A stretch of DNA of 64,000 nt, from NCBI RefSeq assembly GCF_004343705.1, contig NZ_SKFH01000001.1:186001-250000 (forward strand), written 5' to 3'. This stretch comes from Flaviaesturariibacter aridisoli. GTDB lineage: Bacteria > Bacteroidota > Bacteroidia > Chitinophagales > Chitinophagaceae. The number at the start of each line of letters is the position of its first letter. The first letter of the stretch is position 1. The translations under genes were made by a program, and so were the position numbers. Below are positions 8,091-16,420 of the stretch, in pieces. The notes under the pieces are model-generated. The model saw only the letters and a program-made list of their open reading frames with translations. It did not search any database and had not been told where the DNA came from.

Positions 8091-8792
8091 ATGAAGCCAG
8101 TGAAACTCAGCACCCCCTTTCTCATTATTGCGATCGTCATCCTGGCCGATCAGGCCCTTAAGATCTGGATCAAGACCCACTATCCTTTCGGCGAAGTGGC
8201 CAAACTCGGCGGCTTCAACTGGGCGCGTCTTTATTTCATCGAAAACGAAGGCATGGCCTGGGGTTGGAAGTTCGGCGGCTCCTGGGGCAAGATGGCCCTG
8301 ACGCTGTTCCGCCTGGTGGCCGTCATCTTCGGCACCTGGTACCTCGTCCGGATCGTGCGCGAGCGCTACAGCCGCGGCTTTATCGTGTGCGCCGCCCTCA
8401 TCTACGCCGGCGCCCTCGGCAACCTGATCGACTCCATGTTTTACGGCCTGCTGTTCTCGGCTTCCGACTACAGCACCGTGGCCAGCGCCTTTCCTCCCGG
8501 CGGCGGCTATGCCGGCTTCCTGCACGGCCGCGTGGTAGACATGCTCTATTTTCCTTTCGTGGAAAACGGCACCTGGCCCTCGTGGGTGCCCTTCGTGGGC
8601 GGGCAGGGCGTTACGTTCTTCAGCCCCATTTTCAACATCGCCGACGCCGCCATTTCCGTGGGCGTCATCACGCTGATCATCTTTCAAAAACGGTTCATTC
8701 ACCGGCAGCACGCGGAGCGCACCGATAACGCGGACGGGGTGAAAGACCTTCCTGCAAACCCGGAACCGGATACGCAGGCCCTTACCAAATAA
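8091..8792 (+). CDS. lspA: Lipoprotein signal peptidase (signal peptidase II)
   Basis: This 233-residue aspartic membrane protease cleaves prolipoproteins after lipid attachment. The family landmarks are present: ILADQALKIWI in the first membrane segment, FIENEGMAWG, the first catalytic aspartate in GALGNLIDSMFYG (about residue 114), RVVDMLYFP, and the second catalytic aspartate in FNIADAAISVG. It is longer than the E. coli enzyme because of an insertion between the two catalytic motifs (SASDYSTVASAF-type, glycine rich) and a 30-residue polar C-tail, as is usual in Bacteroidota. The window encodes many lipoproteins that would be its substrates. A bidirectional terminator follows directly. Confidence 0.95.
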   Translation: MKPVKLSTPFLIIAIVILADQALKIWIKTHYPFGEVAKLGGFNWARLYFIENEGMAWGWKFGGSWGKMALTLFRLVAVIFGTWYLVRIVRERYSRGFIVCAALIYAGALGNLIDSMFYGLLFSASDYSTVASAFPPGGGYAGFLHGRVVDMLYFPFVENGTWPSWVPFVGGQGVTFFSPIFNIADAAISVGVITLIIFQKRFIHRQHAERTDNADGVKDLPANPEPDTQALTK

Positions 8793-8821
8793 AAAAAGAC
8801 CCCGCAGCGCGGGGTCTTTTT
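8793..8821. terminator. Bidirectional intrinsic terminator between lspA and fumC
   Basis: GACCCCGC-AGC-GCGGGGTC is flanked by A7 on the left and T5 on the right, so it can end both the rightward lspA and the leftward fumC transcripts. Confidence 0.85.
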
Positions 8822-8840
8822 CGTTCGCATTATTGATTAC

Positions 8841-10241
8841 TCATCCTAGCTTACCTACCATCTTGCTCGGGTCTACCACCTGGTCGAACTCCTCGTTCGT
8901 AACATAACCAAGCTTCACGGCCATTTCCTTCAGCGTGGTGCCTTCCTTGTGGGCCTTCTGCGCGATCTCGGCGGCTTTGTAGTAGCCGATCTTCGTGTTG
9001 AGGGCCGTGACCAGCATGAGCGAGTTGCTGACGTGCTTCCGGATGTTTTCCTCGATGGGCTCGATGCCGGCGGCGCACTTGTTGGTGAAGCTCACGCAGC
9101 CTTCGCCGATGAGGCGGGCGCTGTGGAGGAAGTTGTAGATCATCATCGGCTTGAACACGTTGAGCTCGAAGTGGCCCATCGAGCCGCCGATGTTGATGGC
9201 CACGTCGTTGCCCATCACCTGGGCGGCGATCATCGTGAGGGCTTCCACCTGCGTGGGGTTGACCTTGCCGGGCATGATGGAGGAGCCGGGCTCGTTGTCG
9301 GGGATGAGGATCTCGCCGATGCCCGAGCGGGGACCGCTGGAGAGCATCCGGATGTCGTTGGCGATCTTCATCAGCGATACGGCGATCGTCTTCAGCGCGC
9401 CATGGCTTTCCACGATGGCGTCGTGGGCGGCAAGGGCTTCGAATTTATTTTCGGCCGTCACGAAGGGCAGTCCCGTCAGCGCGGCGATGTGCTTCGCTAC
9501 GTTTTCCGAATAGCCTTCGGGGGTGTTGATGCCAGTGCCCACGGCGGTGCCGCCCAGGGCCAGCTCGGCGAGGTGGGGCAGCGTGTTGCGCAGGGCGCGC
9601 AGGCCGTGATCGAGCTGCGACACATAGCCGGAGAACTCCTGGCCCAGCGTCAGCGGGGTGGCGTCCATGAAGTGCGTGCGGCCGATCTTCACCACGTTCA
9701 TAAAGGCCTTGCTCTTTTCGGCCAGCGTATTGCGGAGCAGCTCCAGGCCCGGGATCGTGGTTTCCACCAACATCTGGTAGGCGGCGATGTGCATGGCGGT
9801 GGGGAAAGTGTCGTTCGACGACTGGGACTTGTTCACGTCGTCGTTGGGATGCAGCACCTTGTCCTTGTCGGTAAGCTGTCCGCCGCTGAGCACGTGGGCG
9901 CGGTAGGCCACCACTTCGTTCACATTCATGTTGCTCTGCGTACCCGACCCGGTTTGCCACACCACCAGCGGAAAGGCGGCTTCGTGCTGGCCTTGGAGGA
10001 GCTCGTCGCACACGCGGCCGATGAGTTCCATTTTCTCCTTCGGCAGGATGCCGGCTTCGAAGTTGGTAATGGCGGCCGCCTTTTTCAGGTAGGCAAAAGC
10101 GCGGATGATCTCCTTGGGCATCCGGTTGATGTCCTGGGCGATACGGAAGTTGTCGATGCTGCGCTGGGTCTGGGCACCATACAGGGCGTCGGCAGGAACC
10201 TGCACTTCACCCATGGTATCTTTTTCAATCCGAAAGTTCAT
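8841..10241 (-). CDS. fumC: Class II fumarate hydratase
   Basis: A 466-residue enzyme of the TCA cycle that interconverts fumarate and L-malate, iron independent. The aspartase/fumarase signature [13 protein letters not shown] is intact, as are [10 protein letters not shown]-type substrate residues (seen as [15 protein letters not shown]), [18 protein letters not shown] and the catalytic-lid region. The start at 10241 gives [26 protein letters not shown]-type sequence, the normal family N-terminus; a longer frame to 10400 would read through the upstream gene's terminator. The gene is monocistronic, with a terminator on each side. Confidence 0.96.
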   Translation of the reverse strand: MNFRIEKDTMGEVQVPADALYGAQTQRSIDNFRIAQDINRMPKEIIRAFAYLKKAAAITNFEAGILPKEKMELIGRVCDELLQGQHEAAFPLVVWQTGSGTQSNMNVNEVVAYRAHVLSGGQLTDKDKVLHPNDDVNKSQSSNDTFPTAMHIAAYQMLVETTIPGLELLRNTLAEKSKAFMNVVKIGRTHFMDATPLTLGQEFSGYVSQLDHGLRALRNTLPHLAELALGGTAVGTGINTPEGYSENVAKHIAALTGLPFVTAENKFEALAAHDAIVESHGALKTIAVSLMKIANDIRMLSSGPRSGIGEILIPDNEPGSSIMPGKVNPTQVEALTMIAAQVMGNDVAINIGGSMGHFELNVFKPMMIYNFLHSARLIGEGCVSFTNKCAAGIEPIEENIRKHVSNSLMLVTALNTKIGYYKAAEIAQKAHKEGTTLKEMAVKLGYVTNEEFDQVVDPSKMVGKLG

Positions 10242-10290
10242 GGCGTTTGATTTTCGGGGGCAAAAGTACCGCATTCCGGTTCCGCGCACG

Positions 10291-10317
10291 AAAAAGGCCG
10301 CCCGTAGGCGGCCTTTC
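10291..10317 (-). terminator. Intrinsic terminator of the 10336-11127 gene
   Basis: AAGGCCGCC-CGTA-GGCGGCCTT with a run of T on the minus strand, between the minus-strand barrel gene and the fumC start. Confidence 0.75.
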
Positions 10318-10335
10318 CATTCCGAAAGAAATAGC

Positions 10336-11127
10336 TTAGAAGTGGTAGCCGACCGAAAAGCCGATACCGAAGTTGATGATGCTCTTGTTGTACGCGGCAA
10401 AGCCTTCCTGGCCGTTGTTGCTCACTACGTACTTGCTGCCCTTGATCTGCCGCAGGCCGATGGCCGACGACCATTCCATGGAGATGTGGTCGTAAAGCCA
10501 CTGGTGGCCGAAGTGCACCATGAAGTCGGACAGCGTCTCGAATTCATCCTTGTCGGCACCTTTGAACTCGCCGGTGGAAGCTACGTAGCCGGGCATGCTG
10601 AAGTTGTAGCGGGCGAAGTTGTACTGGAAGCCGAGGTAGTTCTCCTCCGGGGCGTCGCCACCGAAATAAACGCGGGGCTCCACGCGGTACATGTAGCCCA
10701 TTTTGGGCTTGCGCACGTCGAAGTTGTACAGCTCGGGGGCCATGTCGTAATCGCTGGAGTTGGAGCTCCAGGGGTATTCCTTGATCAGCGAGCTGTTCTC
10801 ACCGTCGTACAGCGACTTGCCGAATGCGCTGCGGATGTAGTTGCGGTGCGTGAGACCGCCACCCACCTGGATGGTGAATACGTCGGTCAGGCGGCGCTCG
10901 TACAGCAGCGGAAACTGGCCGCTGATAAAGCCGAGGGGCGCGATCTTGACGATGTTGTTTTCGGAGCTGCCCTTCTTGGACGAGCGGGCCGAGGTCGATT
11001 TTTGCTCGTTGAAAATGATCGTGACGGAGCTGTCGCGGGCCTGTTTACGGGATTGGGCGAACAGGGGCTGGAAAGCGGACAGGGCCAGGCAGGCGAGGAG
11101 CAGGTAGTTTAGTTTTTTTTCTCTCAT
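10336..11127 (-). CDS. Predicted outer-membrane beta-barrel protein, hypothetical
   Basis: A 263-residue protein with a signal peptide ([17 protein letters not shown]) and a serine/lysine-rich linker (about 30-60). The rest is an alternation of short amphipathic strands ending in [11 protein letters not shown], whose terminal aromatic residue is typical of outer-membrane barrels. Recognisable strand-like segments include [20 protein letters not shown] and [18 protein letters not shown]. It resembles the small porin-like or OmpW-like hypothetical proteins common in Chitinophagaceae, but I cannot name a family. It is transcribed divergently from the 11185 gene across a 57-bp A+T-rich gap that must contain both promoters. 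Confidence 0.6.
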   Translation of the reverse strand: MREKKLNYLLLACLALSAFQPLFAQSRKQARDSSVTIIFNEQKSTSARSSKKGSSENNIVKIAPLGFISGQFPLLYERRLTDVFTIQVGGGLTHRNYIRSAFGKSLYDGENSSLIKEYPWSSNSSDYDMAPELYNFDVRKPKMGYMYRVEPRVYFGGDAPEENYLGFQYNFARYNFSMPGYVASTGEFKGADKDEFETLSDFMVHFGHQWLYDHISMEWSSAIGLRQIKGSKYVVSNNGQEGFAAYNKSIINFGIGFSVGYHF

Positions 11128-11184
11128 AACAGTAATAGTTGGCGCGAAAGTATTTTATTTGCACACTAAGCCAAAATAATTAAT
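11128..11184. promoter_or_regulatory. Divergent promoter region
   Basis: 57 bp of A+T-rich DNA between two divergent genes for exported proteins, in contrast to the G+C-rich surroundings. It contains a TATTTTATTTGC stretch that could include a rightward -7 box. Confidence 0.4.
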
Positions 11185-12771
11185 ATGAGAAAGTGTCTTT
11201 TTTGGGCGGCCCTGATCGTCGCCGGATCTGCCCAGGCCCAGCGGGTGAATGTGCGCTGGAGTGAAGAAAGCAAGACAGAGCTGGAATACGGCTCGCTGGT
11301 GAAAGGTTCGGGAACCGAGATGGTGAAGCTTTGCTTCGAGTCGCACGGCGGCGGATGGTTCTCGAAAAAATCGGTAACGCCGATCCTGAGCCGCTATACC
11401 GACCGGCTCGTGGAGCAGGGCGTGCGCAGCTTCAGCGTCGACGAGGACAACGTCAAGTTCGACAACCTCCTCAGCGTGGGCAACAACCTGTTCATGTTCA
11501 CCAACCGCTACGAAAAGAGCGACAAGTCCACCAGCTTCTATGCCCAGAAGATCGACGCCAAAACGCTGGCGCCCACCGGACGCCCGATCAACCTCGGTGT
11601 CATGGCGGCCCTCGACCGCTCGCGCCAGTCGGACGCCAACTACGAACTGTCGAAAGACTCCAGCAAGATCCTGATGTTCGGCCTCTCGCCCTATTCCAAG
11701 AAAGGTAACGAGAAGTACTATATGTCCGTGTTCGACGCGAACATGAACAAGATGTGGGACAACACCGTGGAGCTGCCCTACCTCGATAAGTTCGTGGTGA
11801 TCTTCGACTACGTGGTGACCAACAGCGGCGACGTAGGCGTGCTGATCAAGCACTACGACAAGGAAGTGAAAAAAGAGAAAGTGCGTGAAGACGGTGCCAA
11901 CGTGCCCGCCTACAAGGCCAAGTTCCTGCTCTACACCAAAGGCAGCACCAAGCCGAAAGAGTACGTGCTCGACGTGAACGACAAGTTCGTGCACGAACTG
12001 CAGGTAACCTCCGACGCCAACAACAACCTCACCATGTTCGGCCTGTACAAAAACAAGTACGACGGCTACGTGAACGGCTATTTCATCACCAAGGTGAACG
12101 CCGGCGGCACCAACGTGGATATGGTGAAGATGGAAGCGTTCCCCGAAGACATGGTCACCCTCATCAAGAAAGACAAGCAAGGCAGCGACCGCGAGAAAGA
12201 CCCGGGCCTGAGCTCCAACTTCAGCCTCGCCGACGTGGTGACGCGCGAAGACGGCAGCACCGACTACCTGCTCGAATATTACAAGATGGTGATGGTAACC
12301 ACGTCGAGCTCCTCGGGCAACGGCTTTTACACCTCGCGCACCTACCCCGTGTACTACTACGGCGACGTGGTGGACGTGCACGTGAAGCCCGGTAAGCCCA
12401 CCGGCTTCGTACGGGTGCCCAAGTACCAGCAGACCTCGTATACCAACCTGTACAGCTCCTTCAAAGCCATCACGCGCAACAACAAGCTGTTCATGTTCTA
12501 CAACGACGACCGCGACAACGTAGACCGCGACATCAACAAGCGCCCCGACGATATGGTGAAGTTCAACAAGAGCATCCTGGCCATGGCCACCGTCGACGGC
12601 AACGACAACCTGACCCGCGCCCAGGTGTACGATCACAAGGAAATGAAGCTGACCACCTGCGTCCGCGTCAGCCGCCGCATCGGCAACGATGCGATCGGTC
12701 TCTACGCGCAGCGTATGGGCGGCCTCTTTTCTTCCGCTAAAGACATGGTGGGCATCCTGGCTCTTCAGTAA
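11185..12771 (+). CDS. Secreted protein of unknown function
   Basis: A 528-residue protein with a signal peptide (CLFWAALIVAGSAQAQ) and no obvious membrane segment afterwards. It is rich in lysine, aspartate and aromatic residues. Several segments look like blades of a repeat fold: FDNLLSVGNNLFMFTNRYEK, NNLTMFGLYKNKYDGYVNGY, NNKLFMFYNDDRDNVDRD. These suggest a beta-propeller-like or WD-like lumen, but I do not recognise a family. The codon choice is strongly C/G-ending, suggesting good expression. A strong terminator follows 26 bp after the stop, so the gene is probably monocistronic. Confidence 0.6.
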   Translation: MRKCLFWAALIVAGSAQAQRVNVRWSEESKTELEYGSLVKGSGTEMVKLCFESHGGGWFSKKSVTPILSRYTDRLVEQGVRSFSVDEDNVKFDNLLSVGNNLFMFTNRYEKSDKSTSFYAQKIDAKTLAPTGRPINLGVMAALDRSRQSDANYELSKDSSKILMFGLSPYSKKGNEKYYMSVFDANMNKMWDNTVELPYLDKFVVIFDYVVTNSGDVGVLIKHYDKEVKKEKVREDGANVPAYKAKFLLYTKGSTKPKEYVLDVNDKFVHELQVTSDANNNLTMFGLYKNKYDGYVNGYFITKVNAGGTNVDMVKMEAFPEDMVTLIKKDKQGSDREKDPGLSSNFSLADVVTREDGSTDYLLEYYKMVMVTTSSSSGNGFYTSRTYPVYYYGDVVDVHVKPGKPTGFVRVPKYQQTSYTNLYSSFKAITRNNKLFMFYNDDRDNVDRDINKRPDDMVKFNKSILAMATVDGNDNLTRAQVYDHKEMKLTTCVRVSRRIGNDAIGLYAQRMGGLFSSAKDMVGILALQ

Positions 12772-12796
12772 GCCGGATGGCACACAGAAAATAAAA

Positions 12797-12830
12797 AAGA
12801 CCCCTGGCAATCTGCCGGGGGTTCTTTTTT
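12797..12830 (+). terminator. Intrinsic terminator of the 11185-12771 gene
   Basis: Inverted repeat GACCCCTGGCA-ATC-TGCCGGGGGTTC followed by T6, with an A-rich left flank. Confidence 0.85.
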
Positions 12831-12858
12831 GTGGTGCGGTTTTGGATTTTACGGCAGT

Positions 12859-13467
12859 ATGCGGAGCTTTCTCATCTTGCTGCTGTTGGCGGCAACCGCC
12901 TGTGGCGGCCCGGCCAACGATCCCCGTTACCAGGAGGCGGTGGTTACCGATACGCTGATGCAAAGCGATTCGGGCGCCGCCTTCCGCGACAGCATGCCCA
13001 CCGACGGCACCGTGGTAAACGATACGCCGCTGCACACCGAATCCTACAAGGGCACTGTGGATACGAAAGGCGTGGCGCCGGCACAATTGCTGGCTTTTGC
13101 CCAAACGCTGATCGGCACGCCCTACGTGTACGGCAGCACCGACCCGAAAGTGGGTTTCGACTGCTCGGGCTTCATCACCCATGTATTCAACCACTTCGGT
13201 ATCAGCGTACCCCGTTCCTCCGTCGACTTTACAGGTGTGGGGCAAACGGTCGACACGCTGGCCGCCCGTCCCGGCGATCTTATACTTTTTACCGGCACCA
13301 ACCCGCTGGAGCGGCACGTGGGCCACATGGGCATCGTGGTAGACCGGGGCCCCGAGGGGTTGCGCTTTATCCACTCCACTTCGGGTAAGGCGATGGGTGT
13401 TACCATCACCCCCTTCAACGACTACTACAAGGGCCGCTTTGTGCGGGTGGCGCGTGTGTTTCCCTAA
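12859..13467 (+). CDS. NlpC/P60-family lipoprotein (peptidoglycan hydrolase)
   Basis: A 202-residue lipoprotein: start at 12859 gives MRSFLILLLLAATACGG with a lipobox cysteine at residue 15. After a 75-residue linker, the C-terminal domain has the NlpC/P60 catalytic triad: cysteine in VGFDCSGFITHVF (about residue 102), histidine in HVGHMGIVVD, and the third polar residue in FIHSTS. Members cleave gamma-D-Glu-diaminopimelate or related stem-peptide bonds. The earlier in-frame start at 12829 lies inside the preceding terminator and was rejected. The gene's last four bases overlap the stop of the convergent TPR gene. Confidence 0.85.
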   Translation: MRSFLILLLLAATACGGPANDPRYQEAVVTDTLMQSDSGAAFRDSMPTDGTVVNDTPLHTESYKGTVDTKGVAPAQLLAFAQTLIGTPYVYGSTDPKVGFDCSGFITHVFNHFGISVPRSSVDFTGVGQTVDTLAARPGDLILFTGTNPLERHVGHMGIVVDRGPEGLRFIHSTSGKAMGVTITPFNDYYKGRFVRVARVFP

Positions 13468-14876
13468 GCGGGCCCTTGTTCCGAAACCGGTGATTCCTTT
13501 GTTTGCAATTCCCGAATCATCCGCTGGGCGCGGGCGAGCCGGATGCGGTTGTTTTTTGCCACGAGCTTATGCGTCAGCCAGTGTTCCACTTTGTGGTGCA
13601 GCGGTACAAGGATCGCCGCCAGGACCACCATAATCACCAGCATCCATACAGGCGAATGGTGTGTGGCCGATCCGATGTAAGGGTGGAGCAGGAGATTGAG
13701 AAACTCAAACAGGATGAGCAGGGAAACAATGCCCAGGAAGCGGATGGTCTTTTCGTTGGCAACGGCAGTATGGCTGAACGCCAGGAAACCAGCGATGATG
13801 GTTACCAGTGCAAGGGCGATAGCGGCATATTGCAGGTTGTGCTGGCGCTCTTCTTCGGCTTCGGCACGCTTAACTGCCTCTTCCTGCTCGTGGAGTGTTT
13901 CGTTGAGTGCCATATCCTTGATCGCATTCAATTTATCGCTGTTAAACAAGGAGTCTTGGTAAGCTAACTGCAGCGTAGCGTAATGAAAGGCGCTGTCATA
14001 ACGATGCATGCTGCTGTATATGTTCTGCAACTGCGCTACGTTCTCAAGCAGGGGGCCTTTGGCCTGGCTTGCCCGGGCGCTTTCCATACCCTGCAGCGCC
14101 ATCCGGCGCGCTTCTGCCATCCTTCCCTTTTGAAAGAGGTACTCGCTGTAAAATTTTGCAGTTAGGGCATCGATGAAAGTGCGGCTGTTACCGGTAGTAT
14201 CGATACTGTTCTGGAAATAGCTATCCGCCAGGATGTCGTTGCCTTTCGCAGCATAAGCTTGTGCAATTATAGACGCCATGATTTTTCCCCGGGGATCCCG
14301 GTTTTTCTGCATCAGGTCGAAGCAAGGCTGGGCATAGTAAAGTGCTGAATCCAGCTGACGGGTATACTGGTAGACAATGGCTGTGAAGTATTGCACGCTT
14401 GTAAACGCTGGGTCTTTGCTGCTGATTCTTGCGCGCACCCGCTGCAGGTATCGCAGGGATTCCCTGTAGTTCTTAAGGTCAATGTACATCGAAGCAAGGC
14501 CGAGTTCAATCCCGGTAATCTGCGTTGGATATTTCGCCTCTGCGATCCGTAAAGCCTTAAGCAAGTATTCCATTTCCGGCCGGGATTCGGTGCGCCAATC
14601 AAAGTAGCCAGCTGCGCTGCAATAGGAAATCATTTTTAAACTATCGTTGCCCGAACGAGCCGCGTCCAGCAAGAGCGTATCTACATGCAAATGGGCGCGG
14701 TCCAACTGGCCGTCTGCCAGCAAAAGCGCAATGAGGCCGGCGCGCAGACGGAATTGCGGGTACGTCTCCCCGGTCCCGTTGATCTTGCGCTGTATGGAGT
14801 CGATTTTGGCAGCTAGCTGTGCGGATGTCGCCAGCGACAGGGCAAGCAGGAGTACAAGCAGGCGGAATTTTCTCAC
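13464..14876 (-). CDS. TPR-repeat protein with two C-terminal membrane helices
   Basis: A 470-residue protein with a signal peptide (LLVLLLALSLATSA), then helical TPR-like repeats from about 45 to 310 (for example ELGLASMYIDLKNYRESLRY and AFHYATLQLAYQDSLF). A coiled-coil stretch rich in glutamate (about 325-345) follows, then three hydrophobic helices (about 347-367, 378-398, 408-428) and a basic amphipathic tail, RIRLARAQRMIRELQ. The layout resembles the sensor half of Bacteroidota TPR-containing LuxR-type or histidine-kinase proteins, but no kinase or HTH output domain is present. It is convergent with the NlpC/P60 gene. Confidence 0.65.
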   Translation of the reverse strand: MRKFRLLVLLLALSLATSAQLAAKIDSIQRKINGTGETYPQFRLRAGLIALLLADGQLDRAHLHVDTLLLDAARSGNDSLKMISYCSAAGYFDWRTESRPEMEYLLKALRIAEAKYPTQITGIELGLASMYIDLKNYRESLRYLQRVRARISSKDPAFTSVQYFTAIVYQYTRQLDSALYYAQPCFDLMQKNRDPRGKIMASIIAQAYAAKGNDILADSYFQNSIDTTGNSRTFIDALTAKFYSEYLFQKGRMAEARRMALQGMESARASQAKGPLLENVAQLQNIYSSMHRYDSAFHYATLQLAYQDSLFNSDKLNAIKDMALNETLHEQEEAVKRAEAEEERQHNLQYAAIALALVTIIAGFLAFSHTAVANEKTIRFLGIVSLLILFEFLNLLLHPYIGSATHHSPVWMLVIMVVLAAILVPLHHKVEHWLTHKLVAKNNRIRLARAQRMIRELQTKESPVSEQGPA

Positions 14877-14980
14877 GGCGCAGGTCAGATTTGGTGTACG
14901 AAAATAAGCTTTCCGGTGCGGGGCGGCTGCCCTGTGTTTTTAGTTGGACCAGTCCGGAAGCGCTGCCAGGACCCTGAAAG

Positions 14981-15011
14981 CAAAAGCGCCCGTGGAGGGC
15001 GGGCGCTTTGT
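14981..15011 (-). terminator. Intrinsic terminator of the crotonase gene
   Basis: AAAGCGCCC / GGGCGCTTT stem with a short T-rich tract on the minus strand, 18 bp beyond the stop at 15029. Confidence 0.65.
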
Positions 15012-15028
15012 TGGGAAAGCTCTATTGT

Positions 15029-15808
15029 TTATTTGCCGGTGAAAGCCGGCTTTCTTTTTTCCAGGAAGGCCGATGTGCCTTCGCGCATGTCGTCGGTGGC
15101 AAAACTTTCACCGAATGCCCGGATCTCGGTTTCATAGCCGTTCTGCGACTCGTCGTACACGGCATTGGCGGCCGCGATGCAGTGCGCGACAGCGATGGGT
15201 GCTTTGCTGTTGATGGTGTCGAGCAGCGCGCGGGTTTTGGCGAGCAGTTCGTCGGGCGTGGTAACGTGGTTAACGAGGCCCCACTGTGCGGCAGTGGCAG
15301 CGTCGACCATGTTGCCGGAGAGCAGCAGCTCCAGGGCGCGGCCTTTGCCCACCAGCTGCACAAGGCGCTGCGTGCCGCCGTAGCCGGGGATGAGGCCGAG
15401 GTTCACTTCGGGCTGCCCGAAGCGCGCATTGTCACTGGCGAGGCGGAAGTGGCAGCTCATAGCCAGCTCGCAGCCGCCGCCGAGGGCGAAGCCGTTGACG
15501 GCCGCCACGATCGGCTTGGCACTGCGCTCGATGCGGTTGAATACCGTCTCCTGCCCATGGCGGGCGAGGTTTTCCCCTTCTTCTTTCGACAGGCCCACGA
15601 ACTCGCTGATATCGGCCCCGGCCACGAAGCTTTTCGGCCCCGCACCGGTAATGATGGCCGAGCGGATCTCGTTGTTGTTCTCGATCTCGCTGATCACCGA
15701 CGCCAGCTCCGTGATGACGTCTTTATTCAATGCATTGAGCTTTTCCGGACGATTGATCGTTACCGTCAGAATGCCGTTTTCGAGAGACGTCAAAAGCGTT
15801 TGATACAT
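15029..15808 (-). CDS. Enoyl-CoA hydratase/isomerase (crotonase) family protein
   Basis: A 259-residue crotonase-fold enzyme acting on acyl-CoA thioesters. Visible landmarks are NRPEKLNALN near the N-terminus, the oxyanion-hole segment SFVAGADISEF, AAVNGFALGGGCELAMSC, and NLGLIPGYGGTQRL containing the second catalytic glutamate region. The sequence is close to short-chain enoyl-CoA hydratases of fatty-acid or butanoate metabolism. The start was placed at 15808 because the 20 residues before it (rich in Q and N) are the translation of a 9-bp tandem repeat, not protein-like sequence. The B12-binding protein gene upstream on the same strand suggests a shared acyl-CoA pathway; this is inference. 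Confidence 0.88.
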   Translation of the reverse strand: MYQTLLTSLENGILTVTINRPEKLNALNKDVITELASVISEIENNNEIRSAIITGAGPKSFVAGADISEFVGLSKEEGENLARHGQETVFNRIERSAKPIVAAVNGFALGGGCELAMSCHFRLASDNARFGQPEVNLGLIPGYGGTQRLVQLVGKGRALELLLSGNMVDAATAAQWGLVNHVTTPDELLAKTRALLDTINSKAPIAVAHCIAAANAVYDESQNGYETEIRAFGESFATDDMREGTSAFLEKRKPAFTGK

Positions 15809-15862
15809 GAAGGAAAGGTTTTGATGGTTTTGAAGGTTTTGGGAGTTTTGAAAGGTTTGTAG
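15809..15862 (-). repeat. 9-bp phased repeat (AAGGTTTTG-like), five to six units
   Basis: Read on the plus strand: AAGGTTTTG, ATGGTTTTG, AAGGTTTTG, GGAGTTTTG, AAAGGTTTG. It lies just upstream of the crotonase start. Related arrays occur at 23127-23225 and 61889-61945. Confidence 0.7.
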
Positions 15863-15888
15863 GTCCATGACCGGTAGGTAGCAGGTTG

Positions 15889-15920
15889 CCAGTTAACCAG
15901 TTAACCAATAGACTAATCAA
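15889..15920. repeat. 8-bp repeat (CCAGTTAA) next to the B12-protein stop
   Basis: CCAGTTAA occurs twice in tandem, followed by degenerate copies CCAATAGA and CTAATCAA, ending at the stop codon of the 15921-16337 gene. It is A+T rich in contrast to its surroundings. Confidence 0.55.
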
Positions 15921-16337
15921 CTAGAACGCCCGGTGCTCTTTCACCCAGCTGGTAATATAGCCTGCAATGTCAGCGGTAGAAGTGCCCGGTGCAAACAGCT
16001 TACCTACTCCTTTTTGCTGCAGGGTCTGCATGTCTTCGTCGGGGATGATGCCGCCGCCGGTGAGCAGCACGTCGTGCAGGCCTTTTTCTTCCATCAGGGC
16101 GCGAACCTTCGGAAACACGGTCATGTGGGCGCCGGAAAGGATGGAGATGCCGATGGCGTCGACGTCTTCCTGCAAGGCGGCCGCCACCACCATCTCGGGT
16201 GTCTGGCGCAGGCCGGTGTAGATCACCTCCATACCGGCGTCGCGCAGGGCCGTGGCGATCACTTTGGCACCGCGGTCGTGGCCGTCGAGGCCTACTTTGG
16301 CCACCAGCACACGAATGGGACGATTGAGCGTATCCAT
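15921..16337 (-). CDS. Cobalamin (B12)-binding domain protein, methylmalonyl-CoA mutase C-terminal type
   Basis: A 138-residue stand-alone B12-binding domain. The DxHxxG motif that supplies the lower axial histidine is present as [13 protein letters not shown] (about residues 15-27). ISILSGAHM and [13 protein letters not shown], the other cobalamin contacts, follow in the expected order. This matches the small subunit or C-terminal domain of methylmalonyl-, isobutyryl- or ethylmalonyl-CoA mutases; the catalytic large subunit is not in the window. The ATG at 16337 is preferred over an upstream TTG at 16346. It sits upstream of the crotonase on the same strand, with repeats between them. Confidence 0.88.
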   Translation of the reverse strand: MDTLNRPIRVLVAKVGLDGHDRGAKVIATALRDAGMEVIYTGLRQTPEMVVAAALQEDVDAIGISILSGAHMTVFPKVRALMEEKGLHDVLLTGGGIIPDEDMQTLQQKGVGKLFAPGTSTADIAGYITSWVKEHRAF

Positions 16338-16360
16338 AGGCGACAAATGTAAGGGTTAAT

Positions 16361-16402
16361 GTGCTCCCCTTCCCTTTGGGGAGGGGTTGGGGGATGGGTC
16401 TG
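16361..16402. repeat. REP-like palindromic element (CCCCTTCCC...GGGGAGGGGTTGGGGG)
   Basis: CTCCCCTTCCCTTTGGGGAG is an imperfect hairpin and is followed by GGGTTGGGGGATGGG. The same pattern, inverted, occurs right after tatD at 22424-22462, and a related one forms the ends of the 20361-20530 element. Confidence 0.6.
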
Positions 16403-16408
16403 CTGCCT

Positions 16409-16416
16409 TACCTTGC
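16409..16416 (+). promoter_or_regulatory. Putative -7 element (TACCTTGC) of the GT39-like gene
   Basis: TACCTTGC ends four bases before the ATG at 16421, another example of the very short leaders in this window. It supports the start at 16421 rather than 16361. Confidence 0.4.
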
Positions 16417-16420
16417 CGCT

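Noticed and set aside
8949-10250. 433-residue plus-strand frame opposite fumC
   Set aside because: Antisense to a clear fumarase; no recognisable motif.
11155-13374. 739-residue minus-strand frame opposite the 11185 and 12859 genes
   Set aside because: Covers two real plus-strand genes and their terminator; H/V-rich shadow translation.
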